DNA of 64,000 bases, from NCBI GenBank assembly GCA_964528755.1, contig CAZGWN010000002.1:1-64000 (forward strand), written 5' to 3'. Source of the DNA: Raineyella sp964528755 (GTDB lineage: Bacteria; Actinomycetota; Actinomycetes; Propionibacteriales; Propionibacteriaceae). The position numbers were made by a program, and so were the translations under genes. The notes beneath the pieces are model-generated. The model saw only the letters and a list, made by a program, of their open reading frames with translations, made no database searches and had not been told where the DNA came from. This document shows positions 43,956 through 52,428 of the stretch, piece by piece; position 1 is the stretch's first letter; each line of letters starts with the position of its first letter.

Positions 43956-44987
43956 ATGCCTGTGGCCGCGCCCGAACGCGCCGCCCCCACCGCCGGACGC
44001 CGGACCGGTCGCGGTCCGCGGCCCGGACGGGTGGGGCCGCTGATCGGTGTTGCCCTGGTGGTGCTGGCGGGACTGAGCCTGTTCGTCGGCGTCGCCGATG
44101 TGTCCCCGGCCGCGGTGCTGGCCGGGGGCCCGGAGGGCCGCGCCGCGTTCCTGCTCGGGGTCAGCCGGATCCCGCGGACGGTCGCGCTGATCCTCGTCGG
44201 CTCCGCGCTCGGCATCGCCGGGCTGATCATGCAGATGCTGGTCCGCAACCGGTTCGTCGAGCCCGGCACCACCGGGGTGACCGAGTTCGCCACCCTCGGC
44301 ATGCTGGTGTCCATCGTGGCCTGGCCCGGCATGCCGGTGGTCGGCAAAATGGGGGTCGCGGCCGTCTTCGGACTGGTCGGTACCTGGGTCTTCCTCCGCG
44401 TCGTGCGCGCCGTGCCGGTGCGTCAGCTCGTCCTCGTCCCGCTGGTCGGCATCATGCTCGGCGGGGTGGTCGGCGCAGTGACGACCTTCGTCGCGTACCG
44501 TCTCGATCTGTTGCAGTCGCTGGCGCAGTGGTCGCAGGGCAGTTTCTCCTCGATCATGGCCGGCCGCTACGAACTGCTGTGGATCGCCGCCGCCATGGTG
44601 GTGGTCGCCTGGTTCGCCGCCGACCGGTTCAGCGTGATCGGCATGGGGGAGGAGTTCGCCACCAATCTCGGCCTGGACTATCGCCGCGTGGTCGGGGTCG
44701 GGATGCTCGTCGTGGCGGTGATCACCGCGACCGTGTTGGTCAGCGCCGGGATGATCCCCTTCCTCGGGTTGGTCGTCCCGAACGTCGTCAGTCTGATCAT
44801 CGGCGACAACGTCCGCCGGGCGATCCCCTGGGTGGCCGGCACGGGTGCGGCGTTCCTGCTCGCCTGCGACATCGTCGCCCGGGTGGTCCGCTTCCCGTAC
44901 GAGATCCCGTTGTCGGTGATCGTCGGGGTCGTCGGCTCCGGACTGTTCCTGTGGCTGCTGTTGCGGAGGGGAAGCCGTGCTCACTGA
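43956..44987 (+). CDS. Ferric-siderophore ABC transporter permease 1 (FecCD family)
   Basis: 343 aa with about nine helices. FecCD signatures: RIPRTVALILVGSALGIAGLIMQMLVRNRFVEPGTTG and the ATPase-contact loop MIPFLGLVVPNVVSLIIGDNVRRAIPW. Pairs with the next gene, which overlaps its 3' end by 11 bases. Starts 4 bp after the binding protein. Confidence 0.92.
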   Translation: MPVAAPERAAPTAGRRTGRGPRPGRVGPLIGVALVVLAGLSLFVGVADVSPAAVLAGGPEGRAAFLLGVSRIPRTVALILVGSALGIAGLIMQMLVRNRFVEPGTTGVTEFATLGMLVSIVAWPGMPVVGKMGVAAVFGLVGTWVFLRVVRAVPVRQLVLVPLVGIMLGGVVGAVTTFVAYRLDLLQSLAQWSQGSFSSIMAGRYELLWIAAAMVVVAWFAADRFSVIGMGEEFATNLGLDYRRVVGVGMLVVAVITATVLVSAGMIPFLGLVVPNVVSLIIGDNVRRAIPWVAGTGAAFLLACDIVARVVRFPYEIPLSVIVGVVGSGLFLWLLLRRGSRAH

Positions 44988-45999
44988 GATCGCACCCGCC
45001 GCGGTGACCGATCCGGCACCCCGACGTACGGGGTGGGTGCGATCCCTGGCGGCCCGCCGCGGCGTACGCCTGGCCGGGCTGGGCATCCTCGTGCTCGCCC
45101 TGGTCGCGCTCTACCTGTTCACCGACGTGCCCGGGTCGTTGGCCTTCGCGGTGCGGATCCGCAGCCTCACGGTGGCGGCGATGCTCGTGGTCGCGACGGC
45201 CGTCGGGGTGTCCACGGTGGTCTTCCACACCATTGTGGCCAACCGGATCCTCACCCCCTCGATCATGGGTTTCGACTCGTTCTATGCCCTCATCTCGACG
45301 CTCCTGGTGTTCTTCCTCGGCTCCGGTGCCTTCCTGGGCTTCGACGAGCTGACCCTGTGGATCGTCCAGGTCGTGGTGATGGTGGCGTTCAGCGTCGTCC
45401 TGTTCACCTGGCTGTTCGGCGGCAGGCGCCGCTCGATCCACCTCATGCTGCTGGTCGGGATCGTGCTCGGCACGTTCTTCCGTAGCTTCACCGAGTGGAT
45501 GCAGCGGATGCTCGACCCGCTGGACTTCCAGGTGCTCACCGACGCGATGTTCGCCTCGCTGACCCGGCCCGACCCGTTGCTGCTCGCCCTCACCGGCGTC
45601 CTGGTGACGGCCGGGTGCGTGGTGCTGATCCCGCTCTTGCCGACCCTCGACGTGCTCACCCTCGGCGAGGCGACCGCGGTCGGCCTCGGGGTCGACCACC
45701 GGCGTACCGTGATGACGCTGTTCGGCGTGGTGTCGGTGATGGTCGCGGTGTCGACCGCGCTGGTCGGCCCGATCATGTTCTTCGGACTCATCGTCGCCAA
45801 CCTGGCGTACTCCTACGTCGCGACCTTCCGCCACGCCTGGACCCTGCCCGCCGCGGCGGGGTTGGGCATGGTCTGCCTGCTGGGAGGCGAGCTCGTGCTG
45901 GAGCGGGTGTTCGGCTTCGGCGCGACGCTGTCGACGGTGATCGAGTTCGCCGGCGGGCTGTTCTTCCTCTACCTCGTGCTGCGAAAGGGGGCGCGATGA
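44977..45999 (+). CDS. Ferric-siderophore ABC transporter permease 2 (FecCD family)
   Basis: 340 aa, second FecCD permease of the heterodimeric channel: HTIVANRILTPSIMGFDSFYAL, LVGPIMFFGLIVANLAYSYV as coupling loop. GTG start inside the end of permease 1, and its stop overlaps the ATPase ATG (ATGA at 45996). This two-permease arrangement matches the YclN-YclO-YclP-YclQ type. Confidence 0.92.
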   Translation: MLTEIAPAAVTDPAPRRTGWVRSLAARRGVRLAGLGILVLALVALYLFTDVPGSLAFAVRIRSLTVAAMLVVATAVGVSTVVFHTIVANRILTPSIMGFDSFYALISTLLVFFLGSGAFLGFDELTLWIVQVVVMVAFSVVLFTWLFGGRRRSIHLMLLVGIVLGTFFRSFTEWMQRMLDPLDFQVLTDAMFASLTRPDPLLLALTGVLVTAGCVVLIPLLPTLDVLTLGEATAVGLGVDHRRTVMTLFGVVSVMVAVSTALVGPIMFFGLIVANLAYSYVATFRHAWTLPAAAGLGMVCLLGGELVLERVFGFGATLSTVIEFAGGLFFLYLVLRKGAR

Positions 46000-46754
46000 T
46001 CGCGCTCGAGGGGGCCGTCAAGACGTACGGCCCCACCACCGTCCTCGACAACGTGTCGGTGACCTTCGGGGGGGAGGGCATCACCGCGCTGATCGGCCCG
46101 AACGGGGCGGGCAAGACGACGCTGTTCAACATCGTGGGCCGACTGATCAGGCCCGACCGGGGGCGGGTGAGTGTCGACGGCCGTCCGATCGAGGCGGTGC
46201 CGGGCCGGGAGCTGGCCCGGGTGCTGGCCGTGCTGCGCCAGGATAACCACCTCGCCGCCCGGCTGACGGTGACCGACCTGGTCGAGTTCGGTCGCTTCCC
46301 GCACTCGGGAGGCCGGCTGACCGTGGCCGACCGCGACCATGTCGAACGGGCGCTGGACTACCTGGGGCTGCAGGGCTATCGGGGGCGGTTCCTCGACGAA
46401 CTCTCCGGCGGGCAGCGGCAGCGGGCGTTCATCGCCATGGTGCTGGCCCAGGACACCCGCTACGTCCTGCTCGACGAGCCGCTGAACAACCTCGACCTGC
46501 GGCACATGGCCGAGATCATGAGGCTGCTCCGGTCCATGGCCGACGACCTGGACAAGCGCATCGTCGTCGTCCTGCACGACGTCAACTTCGCCGCCACCTA
46601 CGCCGACCGGATCGTGGCCATGCGCGCCGGTCGGATCCTCGCCGACGGCCCTCCCGAGGAGATCATCTCGGCCGACGTGCTCGCCGACGTGTACGACACC
46701 CCGGTCGACGTCCGTCGCATCGACGGCAGGCCCGTGGCGCTCTACTACGGGTAG
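45996..46754 (+). CDS. Ferric-siderophore ABC transporter ATPase
   Basis: 252 aa. Walker A ALIGPNGAGKTTLFN, Q-loop LRQDNHLAARLTV, signature LSGGQRQRAFIAMVL, Walker B YVLLDEPLNNLD, H-loop VLHDVNFA. The short form (FecE/YclP type) powering the two permeases. Last gene of the operon; a hairpin follows about 37 bp downstream. Confidence 0.93.
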   Translation: MIALEGAVKTYGPTTVLDNVSVTFGGEGITALIGPNGAGKTTLFNIVGRLIRPDRGRVSVDGRPIEAVPGRELARVLAVLRQDNHLAARLTVTDLVEFGRFPHSGGRLTVADRDHVERALDYLGLQGYRGRFLDELSGGQRQRAFIAMVLAQDTRYVLLDEPLNNLDLRHMAEIMRLLRSMADDLDKRIVVVLHDVNFAATYADRIVAMRAGRILADGPPEEIISADVLADVYDTPVDVRRIDGRPVALYYG

Positions 46755-46790
46755 ATCCGCCTGCTACGAGTAGATCCTCGGGGCATCGGC

Positions 46791-46831
46791 GCCCGCGGTC
46801 CGCGGAGCGGTGCGGGCCGACCATCCCTTTT
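46791..46831 (+). terminator. Possible terminator after the siderophore operon
   Basis: GCCCGC (46791-46796) and GCGGGC (46811-46816) close a GC-rich hairpin, followed 11 bases later by TTTT. The stem-to-T distance is longer than ideal, so termination strength is uncertain. Confidence 0.35.
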
Positions 46832-46868
46832 ATCACGGGCGGTCAGCCCCGTACGGCCCGGTTGCGTG

Positions 46869-46955
46869 GTTCACAGCGGATTGTCGCGGTCACGTCACCG
46901 GGGGGACGTCGAGTGTTCAACTGAACGCCACGACAGAGTTGGGGTCGCGTTCACC
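46869..46955 (+). promoter_or_regulatory. PHO-box-like repeats upstream of phnD
   Basis: GTTCACA (46869-46875), GTCACGTCACC (46889-46899), GTTCAAC inside the dyad GTTCA-AC-TGAAC (46915-46926) and GTTCACC (46949-46955) resemble actinobacterial PhoP half-sites (GTTCACC). The first two starts are 20 bases apart and the others irregular, so this may be a degenerate PhoP region. Fits a phosphorus-import operon. Confidence 0.4.
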
Positions 46956-47028
46956 GCCCCCGCTTAGCTTCGCAGCGTCAACCAATCGACGCCTCGGGCA
47001 CCGTGGTGCCCGGAGAAAGGCCACATCC

Positions 47029-47988
47029 ATGCGTTCTCTCCGCACGGGTCTCGCCGCCATCGCTGCGCTTGTCACCCTCGCCACGCTCACCGCGTGCTCG
47101 TCGTCGTCCTCCGCTGATGCGGGTGCCTCGCCGGCCGCTGATGCGGGGTCCTCCTCCGAGGGCTTCGCCAAGGATTCGAACACCCTGGTCTTCGGCGTCG
47201 TGCCCGACAGCGAGTCCACCCAGGACAACTTCAAGCCGCTCGCCGACTACACCGCCAAGGTCACCGGCAAGCAGGTCGAGTACTTCCAGGCCGCCGACTA
47301 CAACGCGCTGATCGAGGCCGCCGTCGCCGGCAAGATCGACGTCGCCTCCTTCTCCGGCTTCACCTACTACAACGCCTGGAAGGCCGGCGCCCAGATCACG
47401 CCGTTCTCCGCGATCGTCACCGGCGGCCTGACCGAGCCCGGGTACTACTCGGTCGCCATCGCCAACCCGAAGGCCGGCATCACGTCCCTCGCCGACTACA
47501 AGGGCAAGAAGGTCTGTTTCGTCTCCGAGACCTCGACCTCGGGCTACCTCTTCCCGAGCAAGGCACTCCTCGAGGCCCAGGTCGACCCGGCCAAGGACGT
47601 CACCCCGGTCTTCGCCGGCAAGCACGACGCCTCCGCCGACAAGGTGGCGGCCGGCACCGAGTGCGAGGCCGGATTCGCCGAGGACGCCGTCGCCGATCCG
47701 CTGATCGAGGAGGGCAAGCTGGTCGAGGTCGACCGCCAGCTCGTCCCCGGTGCTCCGATGGTCTACTCGAACTCCCTTCCGCAGGACGTCAAGGACTCGA
47801 TCACCAGCAACCTGTCCGACGTCACCGCGCAGGAGATCGAGGACACGATCGGCATGACCGACGCGGCCCAGAAGAAGAACTTCGAGGAGTGGATCACCTC
47901 CCTCAAGCCGGTCGACGACGCCTACTACGACCAGATCCGCGACCTGTGCAAGGTCGTCACGACCGCCGAGGCCTGCGCGGCGGCCTGA
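47029..47988 (+). CDS. phnD: Phosphonate/phosphite ABC transporter binding lipoprotein (PhnD-like)
   Basis: 319 aa. Signal peptide with lipobox ATLTAC (C23), Ser/Ala-rich linker, then the PhnD fold: LVFGVVPDSESTQDNFKPLADYTAKVTGKQVEYF, FSGFTYYNAWKAGAQITPFSA, KKVCFVSETSTSGYLFPSKALLE, VFAGKHDASADKVAAGTECEAGF. The TSTSGYLFPSK segment forms the phosphonate-binding helix N-terminus. Phosphite or hypophosphite are alternative ligands. Heads the phnDCE operon; PHO-box-like repeats lie upstream. Confidence 0.9.
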   Translation: MRSLRTGLAAIAALVTLATLTACSSSSSADAGASPAADAGSSSEGFAKDSNTLVFGVVPDSESTQDNFKPLADYTAKVTGKQVEYFQAADYNALIEAAVAGKIDVASFSGFTYYNAWKAGAQITPFSAIVTGGLTEPGYYSVAIANPKAGITSLADYKGKKVCFVSETSTSGYLFPSKALLEAQVDPAKDVTPVFAGKHDASADKVAAGTECEAGFAEDAVADPLIEEGKLVEVDRQLVPGAPMVYSNSLPQDVKDSITSNLSDVTAQEIEDTIGMTDAAQKKNFEEWITSLKPVDDAYYDQIRDLCKVVTTAEACAAA

Positions 47989-48025
47989 TCCCCACCTCCC
48001 CGTACGACAACAGATCGGACCGCTG

Positions 48026-48913
48026 ATGACCGTCACCGACACTCCCGTCGTCGAGGCCGAGAACCTCGTCAAGATCTACGGGCAAGCCACCGCACACGCC
48101 CTCGACGGGGTGTCGGTGACGGTTCGTCGGGGGGAGGTCCTGGTCCTGCTCGGCCTCTCCGGCTCGGGCAAGTCGACCTTCCTGCGTCACCTCAACGGCC
48201 TGGAGATCCCCACCGAGGGATCCGTACGCGTCCTGGGGGAGAACGTCCCGGCCCTGCGCGGGAAGGCCCTGCGGGCCCTGCGCGGTCGGATCGGCTTCAT
48301 CTTCCAGCAGTTCGAACTCGTCGGGCCGCTCAGCGTGCTCGAGAACGTCCTCACCGGCGCGCTGGCGACCCTGAACGGGCCCCGCTTCGGCACCTGGATG
48401 TACCCCAAGACCCTGCGCCGCAAGGCGCTGGAACATCTCGACCGGGTGGACCTGCTCGAGCAGGCGTACCAGCGGGCCGACACCTTGTCGGGCGGCCAGC
48501 AGCAGCGGGTGGCGATCGCCCGGGCACTGATGCAGGACCCCGACCTGCTGCTCGCCGACGAACCGGTCGCCTCCCTGGACCCGGAGTCCAGCAGCCAGGT
48601 GATGAGCCTGATCCGCGAGATCGCCGCCGAGCGATCGCTCACCGTCGTGTGCAGCCTGCATCAGGTTGACCTGGCTCTCGGCTGGGGCGATCGGATCGTC
48701 GGCCTGCGCGCCGGCCGCGTCGTCCTCGACACCCCCACCGACTCGCTCAACCGCGAACAGGTGATGGAGATCTACGGCCAGGTCGCCACGCCGACCACCG
48801 AACTCACCGCCATCACCCGCGAACTCGCCGACGTCCGGGCCGAGCTCGACGCCGCCCGTCCCGATCCGGCCGCCACCGCGGCCATCGCCGACACGCGGCC
48901 CGAGGAGGCCTGA
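48026..48913 (+). CDS. phnC: Phosphonate ABC transporter ATPase (PhnC)
   Basis: 295 aa. Walker A GLSGSGKSTFLRHLNGL, IGFIFQQFELVGPLSVLENVLTGAL (PhnC-typical Q-loop region), signature LSGGQQQRVAIARAL, Walker B LLLADEPVASLD, H-loop CSLHQVDLAL. The C-terminal ~35 residues are an extra charged helix absent in most PhnC. The stop overlaps the permease start (TGATG). Confidence 0.92.
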   Translation: MTVTDTPVVEAENLVKIYGQATAHALDGVSVTVRRGEVLVLLGLSGSGKSTFLRHLNGLEIPTEGSVRVLGENVPALRGKALRALRGRIGFIFQQFELVGPLSVLENVLTGALATLNGPRFGTWMYPKTLRRKALEHLDRVDLLEQAYQRADTLSGGQQQRVAIARALMQDPDLLLADEPVASLDPESSSQVMSLIREIAAERSLTVVCSLHQVDLALGWGDRIVGLRAGRVVLDTPTDSLNREQVMEIYGQVATPTTELTAITRELADVRAELDAARPDPAATAAIADTRPEEA

Positions 48914-50685
48914 TGAGCGAGGTCGCCGCGCGGATCGCCGCGGTCCGCCGGCCGGCGCCGAAGCCGGCGAGCGTGGCCGCGGTCGGGCTGATGGTCATCC
49001 TGCTCATGCTCGGCATCGTCTCGTTCGCCGGGCTGGGCTTCACCTGGGAGGCGATGGTCGAGAGCCTGGCCAAGGTCGGGCCCTTCATGCAGCGGGCGAC
49101 GCCGTTCGTGTGGCCCGGATTCGCGTTCGATCCCGCCACCCGTACCGTCGTGTTCGACTCCTGGAGCGGCATCTGGGAGTTCCTCGGCTCCACCGTGATG
49201 ACGCTCGGGATCGTCATCTGCGGCACCTACCTGTCCGCCGTCATCTCCATCCCGGTCGCCTACTGGGGTGCGCGCAACACCACCCCGCACCCGGCGCTGC
49301 TCGCCGTCGCCCGGTTCATCGGCGTGCTCGCCCGGGCGATCCCGGCGGTCGCCTTCGCCAGCATCTTCGTCTTCGTGTTCGCCCTCGGGCCGTTGCCCGG
49401 CGTGTTGGCGTTCATGTTCCACTCGGTCGGCATGATCTCCAAGATGTACTCCGATGCGATCGAACAGATCGACGAGGGCCCACGACTCGCGCTGCGCTCC
49501 ACCGGCGCGACCAAGGCCCAGGAGTTCTGGGGTGGCGTCGTCCCCCAGGCCCTGCCCGCCTGGATCGCCGTGGGTCTGCACCGGGCCGACATCAACCTGC
49601 GCGAGACGGTCATCCTCGGCTACGTCGGGGTGGCCGGCCTCGGCTACGACCTGTCGAACGCCATCCACGCGCTCAACTACCGCCGGGCGATCCCGCTGGC
49701 GCTGGCCATCGTCGTTCTCTGCATCCTGTTCGAGATCGTCTCGTCGGTGATCCGGGCCCGGCTGCTCGGCGTACGACCGGCCGGCAAGGGGATCGGCGAC
49801 ACCCTCGTGCGCACGGCGACGTCCCGGTCGTCGACGTTGGCCCGCGCGATCGAACGGCCGTCGGGGATGGACGACTCGACGAGCCGGGTGCTGGCCGCGA
49901 TGCGTCAGCCGTGGACCCGGGAACGGATCACGTCGACGATCAGCGTCACGCTCGCCATCCTGGTGATCGCCGGCAGCTTCGTCGCCTCCCAGGCGAACTG
50001 GGCCAACCTCATCACCTTCTGGGGGAACCTGCCGACGCTGCTGGCGAAGGACAACCTGTGGCCGCCGACCCTGGGCATCTACACCGCCCAGGAGATCGGC
50101 GAGTCCATCCTGGTCACCTTCCAGGTGGCGTTCGCGGCGACCCTGATCAGCGCGGTGATCTCGGTGCTCGTGGGCATCCCGGCGGCGCGGAATGTGGCGC
50201 CGGGGCCGATCGTGCGCAACACCTTCCGCGGGATCCTGCTGATCATCCGCGGCATGCCCGAACTCATCCTGGCGATCCTCTTCGTCATCATCTCGGGGCT
50301 GGGCGCCCAGGCCGGCACCCTGGCCCTCGGCATCGGCGGGGTGGGCCTGCTCGGCAAGCTCATCGCCGACTCCCTGGAGGAGGTGCCGGGGGGCCCCGAG
50401 CGGGCGATCTCCGCCGTCGGCGGCACCCGACCCCAGGTGTTCTTCTCCTCGACACTGCCGATGAGCATCCCGGCGTTCGCCGCCCACCTGCTCTACCTGC
50501 TGGAGCAGAACGTGCGGGCGGCGACCGTGCTCGGCATCGTCGGCGGAGGTGGCATCGGCTACTACCTGTACGATTCGCTGCGGGTGTCGAAGTACGACCA
50601 GGTGGCCGCCTTCCTCGGCCTGATCATCCTGCTGGTGCTGCTCATCGAGTTCGCCGCGATCCTGCTGCGGCGCGCGCTGAAGTAG
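48913..50685 (+). CDS. phnE: Phosphonate ABC transporter permease, two PhnE units fused
   Basis: 590 aa, about twice the usual PhnE length. Two complete permease modules (about 1-290 and 320-590), each with an EAA-type coupling loop: EQIDEGPRLALRSTGATKAQEF in the first and EEVPGGPERAISAVGGTRPQVF in the second. The fused chain can therefore form the whole channel without a homodimer partner. Some actinobacteria encode two separate PhnE genes instead. No C-P lyase or phosphonatase genes follow. Confidence 0.92.
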   Translation: MSEVAARIAAVRRPAPKPASVAAVGLMVILLMLGIVSFAGLGFTWEAMVESLAKVGPFMQRATPFVWPGFAFDPATRTVVFDSWSGIWEFLGSTVMTLGIVICGTYLSAVISIPVAYWGARNTTPHPALLAVARFIGVLARAIPAVAFASIFVFVFALGPLPGVLAFMFHSVGMISKMYSDAIEQIDEGPRLALRSTGATKAQEFWGGVVPQALPAWIAVGLHRADINLRETVILGYVGVAGLGYDLSNAIHALNYRRAIPLALAIVVLCILFEIVSSVIRARLLGVRPAGKGIGDTLVRTATSRSSTLARAIERPSGMDDSTSRVLAAMRQPWTRERITSTISVTLAILVIAGSFVASQANWANLITFWGNLPTLLAKDNLWPPTLGIYTAQEIGESILVTFQVAFAATLISAVISVLVGIPAARNVAPGPIVRNTFRGILLIIRGMPELILAILFVIISGLGAQAGTLALGIGGVGLLGKLIADSLEEVPGGPERAISAVGGTRPQVFFSSTLPMSIPAFAAHLLYLLEQNVRAATVLGIVGGGGIGYYLYDSLRVSKYDQVAAFLGLIILLVLLIEFAAILLRRALK

Positions 50686-50747
50686 CGCGCTGATTCCGGG
50701 TCCCGGCGTGGGGTGGTCGGGCGATCCGCTGCTGAGGGAGCGGGGCG

Positions 50748-51563
50748 TCAGTCCGGCCCGACCCGGCCCACCCGCCGGCCGTCGCTCCGCGCCGCCTTGC
50801 GGGTCTGTTCGGGGGTCTCCCCGAGCACCTCGTGATAGCGGCGGGTGAAGTGTGCCTGGTCGGCGTAGCCCAGGTCGGCGGCCAGCGCCGCCAGGTCCGT
50901 CGAGGGCTCCGACCACAGGGTGGTCGCGGCGTGTTGGAGGCGGCGGCACTCGATCAGCCACTTGGGTGTCACGCCGATGCGGGTCCGGGTGAGCCGGACG
51001 AGGGTGCGTGGGCTGAGCCCGACGAGGTCGGCCAGCTGGTCGACCCGGACCACGTCATCGCGTTCCTCGGCGATCCGGCAGATCTCGTTGACCAGCAGGC
51101 CGGCCGGGTCGATGCGCGACTCCAGCGGGGCCAGCCAGTCGCCGAGGACGATCCGCAGCCCTGCCCGGGCCCCGGACCGATCCTCGGCCGATGTCATGAC
51201 CTCCGCGATCGCGGCCGAGGGCGTGCCCGTGAGGGTCTCCCGCCCGCCGGTCAGCAGCCGCGGTGGCGTGACGGTGAGGATTCCGGCGGCCGCGGGCCGC
51301 AGCAGGACGCCCACTGCCCAGGACCGGCCGCGCAAGAGGCGTGTCTGCACGGCGGGCGACGGCCCGTAGAGGGCAGCGTCGTCGGGGTCGATGACGATGT
51401 TGTGGGTGGGATACGTCAGAACCCGCTGGGGTCGGACCTCCCCGGCGGGGATGTCCCAGCGGACCACCCAGACATGCCGCACCAGCCGGTCGAGGCCGAG
51501 GTCGAACCGGTCGAAGGTGACCTCGGCGTCACCGGGGTTGAGATGTCCGCGCGAGTGGGGCAT
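50748..51563 (-). CDS. AraC-family transcriptional regulator
   Basis: 271 aa. N-terminal effector domain of the DUF6597 kind (VWVVRWDIPAGEVRPQRVLTYPTHNIVID … GVLLRPAAAG) and C-terminal double HTH: VDQLADLVGLSPRTLVRLTRTRIGVTPKWLIECRRLQHAA … LAALAADLGYADQAHFTRRYHEVLGETPEQTRKA. Convergent with phnE and divergent from a VOC gene 59 bp away, its probable target. An in-frame upstream start at 51596 is possible; I use ATG 51563. Confidence 0.88.
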   Translation of the reverse strand: MPHSRGHLNPGDAEVTFDRFDLGLDRLVRHVWVVRWDIPAGEVRPQRVLTYPTHNIVIDPDDAALYGPSPAVQTRLLRGRSWAVGVLLRPAAAGILTVTPPRLLTGGRETLTGTPSAAIAEVMTSAEDRSGARAGLRIVLGDWLAPLESRIDPAGLLVNEICRIAEERDDVVRVDQLADLVGLSPRTLVRLTRTRIGVTPKWLIECRRLQHAATTLWSEPSTDLAALAADLGYADQAHFTRRYHEVLGETPEQTRKAARSDGRRVGRVGPD

Positions 51564-51622
51564 GGCGTGTCCCTGTCCGAAAAGTTCAAGAAGCACGGGT
51601 CCGGGTTGGCCACGATGATCCC

Positions 51623-52123
51623 ATGACCGATGATGTGATTTCCGCCACCGGCACGTGGACGACGAACGGTATGCCGCACGGCAGCACGAGCCTCACCCCG
51701 CACCTCTCGGTGACCCCGGCCGACGCGGCCCTGGACTTCTACGAGGCGGTCTTCGGCGCCGAGGTGCTGGACGTGACCCGCTTCGGGGACGTGGTCGCCC
51801 ACGCCGAACTCGACTTCGGTGCGGGGCACCTGACCCTGGGTGAGCCGATGGAGTCCTTTGGCCTGGTGGCACCGGACCCGGCCCGGGGTGCCGACTTCTC
51901 CCTGGCCGTCTACGTGCCCGACGTCGACGCCGTGACCGAGCGGGCGGTCGCCGCGGGCGCGACAGTGCGCGAGCCGGCGACGACGTTCGTGTCCGGCGAC
52001 CGCTACGCGTCGATCCTCGATCCCTACGGCGTGCGGTGGACGGTGATGACGCGGGTGGAGGACCTCAGCCCCGAGGAAAGCCGGCGTCGGGTCGCGGAGT
52101 GGTCGGCCGCGCAGACGGGCTGA
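51623..52123 (+). CDS. VOC-superfamily (PhnB-like) protein
   Basis: 166 aa. PhnB/glyoxalase-type: SLTPHLSVTPADAALDFYEAVFGAEVLDVTRFGD, HAELDFGAGHLTLGEP, FSLAVYVPDVDAVTERAVAAGATV and the tail DRYASILDPYGVRWTVMTR. Function unassigned. Divergent from the AraC gene, likely its regulator. The 305-bp gap behind it to 52429 contains only the palindromic element at 52305-52405. Confidence 0.87.
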   Translation: MTDDVISATGTWTTNGMPHGSTSLTPHLSVTPADAALDFYEAVFGAEVLDVTRFGDVVAHAELDFGAGHLTLGEPMESFGLVAPDPARGADFSLAVYVPDVDAVTERAVAAGATVREPATTFVSGDRYASILDPYGVRWTVMTRVEDLSPEESRRRVAEWSAAQTG

Positions 52124-52304
52124 GTCGGTGCCTCCGCCGGGTTCGGCTCCGGACCACCCTCGCTCAGCCCTCCGGATGCCGCAGACAGCGCTGCAGATCG
52201 CCCAGGTTCCGCCGCCAACGGCCGGGAGGGATTCCGCCCGGCGGCGGGCTCATCCAGTCGGCCATGGGCCCGCCGTAACCGAGCGGGTGGGCCGAGCCCG
52301 ATGG

Positions 52305-52405
52305 GGTGGTGAGCCCAAATGACCACAAGGGGGGTGCCGATCGACGCCACTGCCGACGAGGTTACTGGGATCGGCGGGGGCCTCTGGTCGTTTGGGCTCA
52401 CCACC
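52305..52405. repeat. 101-bp nested inverted-repeat element
   Basis: The 21-base arms at 52305-52325 and 52385-52405 (GGTGGTGAGCCCAAATGACCA and its partner) pair at 20 of 21 bases. A second stem GCCGATC/GATCGGC (52336-52342, 52369-52375) lies inside the 59-base loop. It sits between the convergent VOC and aldehyde dehydrogenase genes. The near-identity of the arms suggests a recent MITE-like insertion or a strong bidirectional terminator; no clear target duplication is visible. Confidence 0.6.
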
Positions 52406-52428
52406 TGGCCCGAGCCGGGCCCCGAGGA

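Noticed and set aside
48772..50961. A 729-codon minus-strand frame across phnE
   Set aside because: Antisense of the fused permease; Asp/His/Arg-rich and without motifs.
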